A stretch of 64,000 bases of DNA from Seriola aureovittata (lineage: Eukaryota; Chordata; Actinopteri; Carangiformes; Carangidae): assembly GCF_021018895.1 (NCBI RefSeq), contig NC_079373.1, positions 18,117,001 through 18,181,000 on the forward strand, written 5' to 3'. The position numbers and the translations under genes were made by a program. The stretch's first letter is position 1; every line of letters begins with the position of its first letter. This document shows, piece by piece, positions 47,508 to 59,758 of the stretch. The notes beneath the pieces were generated by a model. That model was not told where the DNA came from. It worked only from the letters and a program-made list of their open reading frames with translations, and ran no database searches.

Positions 47508-50500
47508 TCCTCTGGGTAATTTCTATTTACCAAAGCTCTGTGCTACCAAGGCACTCTGTTGTTAAGGTGTTTTTGCCTCATTTCAATTCAATTTTGTCTA
47601 ATCACATTACACCCATTCACTTAAGCATGAAGCACATCACTTAAAACAAATGAATATTCAGTGAATGAAAGTGAATGCATGTTTTCATAGGTAACTTTTT
47701 TTTCTATTAAAAGTTAAGATAAGAGGAGCAAAGACCAAAACTAAACACACCAGTACTGTAAGGAGTTACACACCACTGTAGTTACTGCACATGAACAGGG
47801 TGGACTTTCACAGTATGCACACAAACAACAGGCTTCATTCAATGCAGCCTTCTTCTAATTAGTTTTTCCCTGTGAATTTCATCTGTGGGCAATCTAACAC
47901 TCAGCTAACTACAGCCTTGTGTAATGCAGTAGCGCAGTCAATGCAGATTAAAAAAAAAAGTAATTCCCTATATCTGGAGGATCATAGCAGGATTTAGTTA
48001 CAGCAAATACAAAAGGGACATATTTAGACGTGAACCTGCTGACTCATATTCAGTTTTCATTTTGCGTGTGTGTGTGTGTGTGTGTCTGGTACATTCAACA
48101 GCCTTGATATGTCTAATATATGATGAATTTCATGTTTAATTATCATTTCTTATGTACATGGAAATGAAGTTCTTTAAAAATTAAGATTGTAAATGAGTGA
48201 ATTAAAAATTGTCTGAAAGATGTGGGCAAAACTTCCAGTTCAACAGCTCATGGTGATAATGTTATAATGTAGTCTTGTAATAGAGGGGGTTTTTTATCAA
48301 TGTGTTAACCGGAATTAATTTGACAGAGCCTTATTGTTTTTTTTTTTTTTCTTTCTTGGAACTGAGGGCGGGTAATTGTTTTAGAGGAATGTGTTAGATT
48401 CACTGGAAAACCTCACCCTTCACAAAGCTCAACATAACATCTTCGTCGACTGTGGCGGCATACACTGGATGTGGATCATTTCAGTAATGTGACTGTGACC
48501 CAGTGGAAGCACATGTGCAGCAGAAATCTGACAATGGAAAACTTTGCCGACTTATCTTTTGAATTAACCTTTAAAGGAGCTGACTCAAGTCACAAACTCA
48601 GACAGCGGGAATTAAAGCGCTCCCTTTTTAACAGCTGCTTGCTACTTACCATACACTTCAGTGAGCTTTTAGGCCACTCGAGCACATTCAAAAACCTCAT
48701 TAGGCTTATTGTATATTTTAAAGACAAAGAGTCATTATCTGCAAGGTGACATGTTAGTCGAATGAAAAAATATCAACACACCTTTCCAAAAGAGCCCGTC
48801 TCTCGTCCTGGTTATTCTGCACGGTGGCCTCCAGCACGGCGATCTCTCCTCTCAGCTCATCTGTCTGCTTCTCCAGTTCACCAACTCTCCGCTGGCTGCC
48901 CTGCCACTCTCTCTTCAGTGTGGCTACATTTTCATTCAGAGCCGTCACCTGCACGCCCAGCTTAGCTTCTGCCTCCTCTCTGAGCTTCACCTGCTCCTCT
49001 CTGGCTCGCTTCTCTGCCGCCTTTAGAAGGATACATTGATCATGTCACAAAAGAAAAAAAAAAAAAAAGAATCGTGAGGGGAGTGAATGACATCTCGTCT
49101 GCTCATTTTAACTAAACTTGGTGAGTGAGCCTACCAGCTGATCCTTGGCATCCTTGGTCTGGCCGAGGAGCTGTTCCTCTCTCTGGCTCCTGCTGTCCCT
49201 GGTGGCCTGGTGCTCTTTCTGCTCTTTGTCTAGGTCACCCTGCGCCGCCTCCACCTGACCCTGTAACTCCAGTTTCTGCTGGATCAACAGCTGTTTGGCC
49301 TCCTGCAACTCACCCAGCTCCTGAAAAGCAACAGAAAAAGTTAGTGCTTGGAAGCAGTATTTCTCATATGAAAATGACATTGCAGATTTCAAACAGCTCG
49401 AGCAGGTTTGAGCTTTGGAAGTTATTGCTCTGACAATAGCTTCAGATCAATTTTAAGACAACTTTGAAGAAATGAAAAATCCAGGCTTATGTCAAATTGC
49501 CAACTCAAGCATGCCCAGTTATACCTTTGAAGAATGTGGCCCTGATGACCTGCAGTCACCCTGAGTTAAGCTGTTTATGTAAGACACAAGCATGGGAAGC
49601 AGGCCATGTCAGTGTGAGACAGAAAATGGTGGTCATTGTCTACATTAGCCCAGTCTTTAACAGTAGCACTATTAAAGATTTCTGTTTGGATTTAGGTTTT
49701 CTCAGTTTCTTCTTCCTCAAATGAGAAAAAAAAAGAAGACACTGACCTTCTCACTCTTCTCTGTTAGTGCTTTTAACTCGGAAGTTAATTTGCTGTTATT
49801 CCTTTCCAGGACAGTCTTGGCTTTGTTCAGCTCCTCCACTTTGCTCTTCTCCTTCTCTAGCTCCTCCTTCACTTGATTCTGGGTGAGCAGGTACAATTTA
49901 TTCAGAATATATTAACTTAATCAGATTAAGTTGAGTGTGTATGTGTGTTAATCCGTTTGTCTGACCTCTTGCTTCTGCAGCTCCTTCAGTGTTTGTTCCT
50001 GCTGGTGGTGCTTCTGGTTCTGTTTGGCTAGCTCCTGCTCCAATGAGCCGCGGCTCGTCTTCAGTTCCTGGATCTGAGCCTCTAAACCAGTCTGATGGGT
50101 TCGGTTAGCAGCCAGCTCCTCCTGGGCTAAGCTCAGCTTCTCCTCTGATGCCTACAGTCAGAGGAAGGTTAGAAGTCACTTACTTAGGGTTGGTGAGGAG
50201 AGAAATCATTAAAACCAGAAATGACCTTGTGAGAGCTGCTCAGAAGAATTAGTTCAAATAGATGTCTGTGAATTCAACATTTAACATCCTCATCAAATCA
50301 AGTCATTACCCGTCTCTAGCTCCTCCAACCCTTCGTGCATTAACGTACCTTGAGGTCTTGACGCACTGCAGAAACCTCAGACTCTTTGCCGTAGAAGTCA
50401 GACTGAAGCTTAGTGAGACTTTCCTGACTTTGCTCCAAGGCCTTCTGCAGCTCTGCTGTCCGGCTCTTTTCAGTGGCCAGCTCCTGGCCGAGCCCTGACA

Positions 50501-53500
50501 CCTGATCCTTCAGCTTACTCTCCTCCTCTGCCTGGAGATACGAGTCAAATACACACATTTCTAAACATATACACATATAATCATTACACAACTTCTTTCA
50601 CAACAAACCTGTGAAAAATAGTTAATATCAGTCCTTTAAAAAGAAGCAGCTGTGTGGTCAGGTATGTCAACAGTTGTCCACAGGATAGAAAAGGCTTCTT
50701 ACCTTCTTGACACTGACTTCCTGTAACTCTGTCACTTGACCCTTCAGTTTCTTGATCTCCCCTTCAAAGGACCCCTGGGTTGTCTTCAATTGTGCCCGCA
50801 CTTTCTCCAACTCATTCTCCTTTACCTTCAGTGCCTCCTGAGCCTTGGAGTGCTGCTGCTCTAATGAGGTCAGCTGCCCTTTCAACTTTTTCTCTGCCTA
50901 ATAATTTATAGACACAGAATAGTGCTTAAGCTGTTAGGTTCAAAACAATAATGCTTGATCTTCCATTTTTTTTCCCCAGACGTTTACCTCTCTCATCTGC
51001 TCCAGCTGCTCTTTAGATTCTTTCGCTGCCTTGGTGATGGTCTCATTATTCTTCAGAAGCTCCTGTCGCGACTTCTCATTGGACTTTTCCTGAGGATTGA
51101 GACGGATTAATGTTGTGAATGTCCTGATGTTGTAAATAGGTGTCTTTGTGCTATTCCTTGTTGCGAGTTGAAAAATGGAACAGTAATATTGAATTTGCCT
51201 GAGCTTTGTTTGGTTTGTCGCTGTCTGCAGATTAATGAGCCTACCTTCTCCTCCATGGCTGACTTGTGGCTCTTCCTCTCTGCGTCCAATTGACTCTGGT
51301 TCTCTTTCAGTGCCTTCGTAGCATTTCCTAGGCTCTCCTGAGTAGAAACAAGCTCCTTCCTCTGAGCCTCTTTCTCCTGTTGGGCTTTCTTCAGGTCTGC
51401 TGCCAGACTCTGAGCTTTCCTGTCCAGCTCTGCATGCTGAGTCTTTCCCTCCTGGGTCACCTTGTCCAGGTTCACCTTTAGAGCAGCTTTATCCTGCTCG
51501 CAGCACTCCAGCTGCTGCTGGGTGTCACTCAAAGCAGCTGCCTTTTTCTTTAACTCCTCTTGTAGTGTTGAAGCCCTTAACAGTGAAACAACATGTATGA
51601 TGCATTTGGAGTAATTTATTAAAATACTGTCAAATAAACAAAAAAATCACTTCAATGTATGAATTACATACAGAATTTATCAAAACCAGTGCACTAGAAC
51701 ACATTGTCTCACCCTGTTTTCTCTGTGTCCAGCGAGTGCTGCAGCTCCTTAGCTTTCCGCTTAACCTCTGACCCTTCCTTCTGCAGCTTCTGTACTTCCT
51801 GCTGCACCTGATCTCGTGTGGCCTGCAGCTCCACAACCTGTGACTCCAATTTCTGTCAATTTAACACACCAGATTCAGTTTCAGGCATTAGAAACAAGAA
51901 GAACTAACAAACCTAAAGACCTACAAGATGATCACACAGTGTACATAGGGTTGTGCAGTCATCGTGCTCTTGGGAGTCCCATATCAGTCACTCACTATAA
52001 AGACTCAACACAAACCTTATTGAGCCCCTCCAGCTGCTCTACACGCTGCTCTGAGGCCAGTAGTTTGTCTTTGCATTCCTTCAGACCGGTTTCCAGCTGC
52101 GTGCACTGCTCCTGTCTCTCTTTGAGCCTTTGGGCCTTCTCCTCCATCTTCTTCTGAACTTTATTCAGCTCCTACGCAAGGCGGCAAGAGAGGGTGCAGG
52201 ATAAAAGTGATATATAAGTGAGGAGAGAAAGGGAGAACACAGCACAGAGAAGTTAAGGAGTGAGTTAAGAGAAGGAATGAAAGAAATATGGTATATCACA
52301 CAGGACACTAAAGTGCTCATTAGTTGCACATAGAGGAGGCTCACCTGCTGCTTGTCCTGCAGTGCATGCTGAGCAGTCTCCAGGTTGTTCTCCAGGTTGG
52401 CTTTCTGTGCAGCTTTGGCTGCCTCTGCAGAGAGCAGCATCTCTGTCTTTGCCTTTAGCTGCAGGAAAACAGTCCAACAAAAACTGTTACTCTCACCATC
52501 AAAAAAATTAACCAGCTCTTCTAATCAGTCTTTTAAACATTATCAATGGCGCCACTATATACATTTATACATTTTTAACATGTATTACACAAACGTGCTC
52601 ATTTAGAGGCTTACCTGAGAGTCCAGCTGAGATACTTTCTCCTTGCTGTCTGTGAGCTGGGCAGTGAGCTCAGTGACTGAGGTCTCTAGGGTGTGGGCTC
52701 GGTCTTGAGCCGAACGCAAGAGAGTTTTCTGCTCCTGGACCTGCTCATGTAGGTTATCCTGGGCTTGCTTGTTGCTCTCTGATTGGTTCTTCAGCTTGTC
52801 AGTTAACTGTGTCACCTTTAAGATCCACATATACAAAAAAAAGGTTTAAGGCTCAAAAATGAGCAATTATACCTTGTGAGTACTGAGGTAGACAAGTGGT
52901 CTTTCTAATTCATGTCAGTTAACTAGCTGTGACAGTACATTTTCAGTTGTGTGGGGGGTTGGCATGCGTCTTTTGTCATGCCACTTTTACACCACAGAGA
53001 AGTGACTGCATGTGTGTCTGTGATTTCATCCACCTGTTCTTGTAGTGCGTGGTTTTTCTCTTTTAGCTGGTTAAGAACCGCCGTCTCTCCCTCCCCAGCC
53101 TGGATCTTGGCACATAAGTCCTCTCTCTCGGCTTCCAGCTGACTCACAATGTCTTTACTCTTCTGCAGCAGAGCCTCCAGATTCTGGATCTTCTGGTCCT
53201 TATCCCCAATCTGACGCAACACCTGCTCCAGGTCATTCTACAGAATGAAGATAAGCCAACGCAGGCGAGAGGTTACAGCAGATTTTTTGGCTGTCTTTCC
53301 GTCAGTTTTATTCATTTATTTCTTGTCTGGGTTTTATGTTGTGTTTGAGGTGTACTGTAAACACGGGCATACTGCACCAGCTTCTTTCCTCTAAAGCTTT
53401 GACACACAGAAGAAGGAGCTAAATAACTTTCTACAAGGCTTTGTTACACATTATTCCAGGTAAAAACTGATTTTAAAACTCGTTGTGCAGGATAGCTGCT

Positions 53501-56500
53501 CTTGGCTTCATGCTCACCACTAATATTATCACTGCCTCAGATGTGAGGGTTTTTCTTGTGAACAGTACCTGTGCCTCGCGGAGTTTGCCGTTGGTGTTTT
53601 GCTGCAGCGCCTGCAGCTCCTGGTGCTGCTGCTTGGCTTTCTCCAACTGGTGCTGCAGGTCTGTGTTCTTACTGGCCCCCTCCTTCAACTGAAAATGAAA
53701 ACCACAATTGTTTTTTTGAACCACTAAGGCATTGTTGATTTCAGAATCATTTTGTGAACCTTACCACTTCTTTATTATCACACTACAGTTTTACAAATCT
53801 CATCTGCACAGATCATTGATTCCCCTTTAGTTTCTCAATTTTAGCCAAATACTGTAAATGAACCTAAACTACATTGTGCATTATAATACAAGTATCGTAC
53901 AGTGTACATTATATCTTATCTGGCACACCTGAACATCAGATGTTCAGACTGTTCCATTGAATTAATTCACTTTCCCTGCAGCGATCATTAAAGTTTCATC
54001 TGATGCATACCTGCTCTTCTGCACGGGAGAGTTTGAGCTGCAGGTCGGCTGCTTGCTGCTCACGGTCTTTCAGTTTCTCCCCAGACAGTTGCCTCTGTTC
54101 TTTCAGACGACCTTGCACCTCGCCCAGCTGCCTCTCTGCCTCCAGCAGTTTGGCGTGCAGCTAGGAAGGCCACAGAGAGAGAGGTGACGATTAAGATGGA
54201 GAGCAGACGATTACAAATGGTAAGAAATACAGTAGAGACTTCAATGAAGATGGTGGATGTCTGAAATACTCACATTTATTAACATTATTGTATGACACCT
54301 GTTCATCAGTTATTAGTGATTTCTTTCTTTGTTATTTTGAATGTTTTTTCTGCTTCATCCTAAACTTATTTTATGAAAAACCGGGTTTGCACGAGCCTCT
54401 GCCTTTGTGTTCTATGAACATATTTTTTTCATGCGAGAAAAACTAGTAGGCTTTGAAATATACTGAGCAGAGTTAGGACTGTGGTTTTTGGCTTGTTGCT
54501 TTACAGAGATGTAAATGGCGCTTTTGGATGTGCAGATTCTGTTTGACTGTTTTGGCAACGTACTGTAAATTCTGTTGAACTGAGTAAAGCATCTTCAACT
54601 GAAACGTTTAGGCAACCATCAAAATCCTTTATGAATCATTTGATGTTGTACTGGTCTCCTTTGACGGTCACACTCACCTGACTGATCTCTGTCTGCTGCT
54701 GAGCACCTTGGCTCTCTTTTTCTTCCCTTTGCTGTTCCAGCTGTTTCCTCTCAACCTTCAGCTCTGCATGCTTCACCTCCAGCTCGCCAATCTCACTCTT
54801 CAGCTTTGCCACCTCTTCAGTCCTCTCTCCGAGCTCCGTGTGGGTCTTCTGCAGGGAGGCCTCAGCCCCTGTGGCCCGAGCCTGGAGCTCTTGGACCTCC
54901 AGCTCTTTCTCCTTCAAGCTGTCTTGGACTCCCTTCTTTGCAGCTTTCTCAGCTCCCAGACTCTCCTCCAGTTCCTGATATTCCTTCTCCTTACGTGCCA
55001 GCTTTTCAGACAGGCTCTGTGAGGATAGGAAATGACAAAACAACATGGGTCAGATGAACACTAGTTGTCCAGAGGTGTGGGAGTTATTGAAGTGAAAGAT
55101 GCCCTGAATAGTAATGAAAGCCATGAAACTAATAACAAAAAGAAAACAATAAAGTGAAATTAAATACATTTTTCTCTACACAATTTTAAAAGAATTGTTT
55201 TCCAATGTTTCAAGAGGGAGAAGGGTCTCGTGAAAAAGGATAAAGATCGACAGCATTTGAAAAGTTCATCAAGAATTATGAGTCATTAAATAAGCCGTCT
55301 TTTTCTAAATTAAAGTTAGCGTGATAGAAGCTGCAACAAAGCACGAACACCCGCACACCCTGTGATATAAGCTATGGAAAAGAACAGTCGCCTGTTGAGA
55401 GTCAAGAGTAAAGTGAAGTATGGCATTTCTAGGGGAAGGTTTACAACAGAGGACTTGGAATACAGTGGCATGTGTACAGCACTTGCCCTGTCGTGAGCAC
55501 TGGCAGTAAACTTGGCAACAAGGTGATAAAGAAAAATATGTTGTTAATAGTGGGGCGTGCTGCTAACTAGGGACTGTGACAGGGCACCTGGACTTCACAG
55601 ACGTCCAATAAACCTCTGCAGGCCACCGCAGCAGCTGGCCAACATTTACAACCCGCTCTAGAGACTTTGATTTTCCCCTCCTCTTTTGTTCATCCCTCTC
55701 CTAGCCTCGTCGTCGTCCTTCTCGTGTCATTGTCACAGCCCCTCGCTGCTGCCCTTTAATCCTGGAGTTACAGACCATTTGTTGTTCACCTGTCTGTTCT
55801 TAGTCCTGATCCTCTGTGTCCCACTGTATGTTCCATCACTTTTGTCTGTATTTGCATGAGATAAGTATCTGTATCAGGTCTCAGGGTATCCTGCTGTGAG
55901 GAGAGGCATGGGGTGGGGACATCGCACTGGAGATCCAGTCCTGTAATCCCTCTCTTACCCGGGAACCCACTTTGCTGCAAGGACACTGACGTGCCTGATG
56001 TTGGAGGATTTCATCTCTGGCAGGAAGCCTGTGCCTCTGTTCCCCCAGTTCCTGTTGTACCTCTGTTGTTACTTGTATTTGTATTTCACCCTAAGTGACA
56101 GGGCTGGCATGACAGACACCCCCCCTGCTGGTTTAATTATAGAGCTGCGTGTGATTTCTATCAACATCTCTGGTGACAGCTGGGCACTGTGATGGTCTGA
56201 TGTTGAGCAACAGAGGAAAGTTTACAGAAAGTGAGGCAGTGTGCTCTGTTCCTGGGGGGCAGCTGGCAAAGCTTGTTAACATTTCTGAAGTATAAGTAAA
56301 TCCTACACAATCTTATATTGTGTAACAGATGGCAGACATGTTAGTGCCTGTAGTAATCTCTTGAGAATTATAAAACTGTCATGTGACTATAATAATTGTA
56401 TCTGTTTGGTTCTGCTGGTGTGTGTGTGTGTTACCTGGCTTTGCTGCTGCAAATTATTCAGATTGCTCTGCAGCTCATGGATCTGTTGGGTGTAGACGGC

Positions 56501-59021
56501 TGCTTCTTGTGGACCCTTCTCCAGTTCTGCTTTTAGTTGGGATATGGTCAACTGCAATACAACAGACGGGCACATAAGACTCTGTTTGCAGGGAATTTTA
56601 ATGTTGAGGAATCAAGGAATGGAAGCATCACCGTGAAGGACTGACAGAAGAAAAAAAAAAATCAAATTAAAAAGAAACGGTATGAATTAGTAACAACCAG
56701 GCCTGACTCACACAAAAACATAAAGAGTTAACACACTGTTAAAAAAAAAAATAAAAAAAATCTCTGAAAAACCTTTCAAACTTAAGTGAAACTCAAAAAG
56801 ATGAAAGTAAATTTGGGGCCAACTTGAAACGGCGTGTTTTACCTCCAGTTTACGAATCTTGAAGAAAGAGTAAGTGTTGGAGAAGGATACATTATGTGCG
56901 AAGCAGAAGAAGGAGAAGAGAGACACGGAAAAAGGTAAGTCACCATATACCAGCAAGAGGCGAGTCTGTAACACAGAGCTGCTGGGCTCTCATTCTGGGA
57001 TCAAAAATGCAGTAAATCAGGCTGAATTATTCACCACACATTAATTAATAAGAATTAGGCACAGAACCATCTGATATGACATAACTACAGTACCTCCAAA
57101 CTATTTCATAAGTTGTTGTTTTACAGCTAATTTGAATAAGAATCTTAAGATCAGTTCTTTTCAAAAAAGTGCAGTGGGTTTCCCAAGAAAACAATGGGTG
57201 AAAAGGAAGTGGGGTAACATTAGAACTAAACTTAAAATATATTTCACTTCAGCACAATAATATTGTAGATGATTATATCAACAGTGGGAAACAATGTGCA
57301 TGTTTGTGTGTTTGTCAAACGTTAAATGAGTGGCAGCTTATGTTGCAACACACTGGGACATAATAATAGTTCCGATTCATCAGAATTATATTTGCTCTTC
57401 AAGACATGACTTGATTTGCCCTCCTCACCTCTGAGGTAGTGTAATTAGCCTTCAGTTGCTCGTAGTGGTTTTTCAGGCGTTCAGACTCCTCCTCCCTCTC
57501 ACACGTCATACGGTCCATTAGCGTCTGCACCTGCACCAGTTCCTTCTGCAGGACCTCCACGTCCTCCACTCCTGGTCGCTGCAGCTAGGGGGCAGAACAG
57601 AGGCACTGTGTTGAGGACATGGAGACTAGGTGACAAAAAGTTGAGCAAAAGCTGTTATGGTATCAAGATAAATCAAAAGTCAGTGTCCTTAGAAATGGCT
57701 GCTCAGGTGTATATAGAAACCTCAATACAGATTTGGGCAATGGCAACAATGTGGTGCTCTACCTCCATCACAATAAATCCAAGCCTGTTTTAACATAGAG
57801 TAAAACAGGAGATGTTAACTGGCGGTGCTGTCTCTGTTTAAAGTTTCAGTATGAAGCTTATATTTTATGTGAAGCCTTTTTAAAATACTCTGAATAGTTA
57901 AGAACCTTTCAGACCAGATAACAGGTCAGTGTGCCTAATTACAGTATGTACTTAAATGCAACCCACAAGGCTCTAGTTTTAAGTACGCTTTAGCTTTTTT
58001 CATATAAATTCTTTGGGTAAAGTTCTGTTTCTCATTTCTATATCAACGATGAAGGGATCTGTCTGGATAGGAGCTGTATCGACTCTTCAGGCACACAGCT
58101 CAGAGTCAAGCTGATTTCATGGTGTCGTTCCAACGTTATTCTCTCCAACTCCAAAGCACAACATTCATGGATCAAACTACAAAGTACGTCTCTCAAGCCT
58201 TGTGAGAAGAGAATAAAAACCAATATAAACTTAAGTCTGTGTTGTACCAGCTCAGTTTGGAGTCTCTCATTCTCCTGCTTCTCTTTCTGCAGTTGTTCGG
58301 TCACTTTGGCTAGCCTCTGGTCAGCAGCCTCCCTCAGGCTCTTCTCCTCATCATAGCGGGACTTTAAGTCTGTCGGATTCAAAAATTAAAAAAAATTCCC
58401 ATTTAATAACATTCTAATCAAAACCACACATATACCTCAATCGTCATCAAATGTATCCAAACTTAATCCTATGCAGGACTGGGTAAAACACAGTCGGCGG
58501 ATTGAGTTTAAAAGTGGTCTGGCAAAAGAGAACTTCAGTGTTGTTAAATGATGTAGACACAGGCCTTCCAGTGTCACGGCCCAACACTAACCTACTATCT
58601 CTGTGGCTAGCTGGGCAGCCTTCTGCTCAAACAGGTCTTTCATCTGCTTGATATTGAACTTTTCTGTCTCTGCTTCATTCAACTTCCTTTCAAGGACTGA
58701 GGAAAAAAAGCACCACATATTAGTGACTGACATTTGTATATCTTTGTCACAGGTATATGTAAATATAATGTAACCAACCTGAATCCTCTGAGCCCATCGG
58801 TCCATCGTTCTGTGAAAACCAAGGAAAGAGAGGAGCATAGGGCACAGTAAGAGTAAGCATCGCCATCATGTTTTATTAAGCAGTTCTATATTTAGAGAGC
58901 CAACTCTTCTTGAATCGTGTTAAATATCTTGAAGGAATTACTTGCTTCAGTTGTCCTTGGACTTTGTCTAATTCCTTTTTGAGCTCACCAGAGAACCATC
59001 TTTCCTCCTAATAGATGAATG

Positions 59022-59059
<38 letters not shown>

Positions 59060-59709
59060 CAAGTCTTTGTGTTAACTGACAATTTACACACATCTGTAAC
59101 AGCCACAGTTCAGATACTCAACCATACCTTGAGAGAAGCATGCAGGTCCTGAACCTCTTGCCGCAGCATTGTAAGGTCTTCCCTAAAAGGAGGAAAGAGC
59201 GCATTAACAAAAACACACAAAGTAAAATTCTGTCGAGAGCACGATGAGGTGAGACTCTGTCATAATTTATGCATTTATGCAATTTATACATTAATATCAG
59301 TCTCACCGAGTGGGGGCCACATGAGCAGGGAGGTCTCCGGTATCGTGGAACAGCTCATAGTGCTTGAACAGCTCCTCTGCAGAGTTGTGAGACTTCATGC
59401 ACTGAGGACAGATGAAGCCCTGAACACAGAAATACACCATCAGAATCAACCAGGTGACAGTAATTTATCAGACAGCTTCAATTCTGCACCTCTTCTTGCA
59501 GGTTCAAGTTATCAAAAACAAAAATACAAAATCAGACATCCATGTTACCTCAGATGTCTGATCATGGTTGAGGTCTGTGCTGGGCTGCTCTGACTCTGCA
59601 TTCTGGGAGCCTCCCTTCCCAGGAGTCTGGAGAATAGAAAATAGATTTGATCAGTCTGAATGTATGTAGATACATGCCATCAGTGCATACACACTGCACA
59701 CTGTGTGTG

Positions 59710-59758
<49 letters not shown>

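Noticed and set aside
54708..55057. Plus-strand ORFs of about 80-104 codons rich in L, Q and S
   Set aside because: They are antisense shadows of eea1 exon 11, which matches EEA1 in the other strand and splices in frame.
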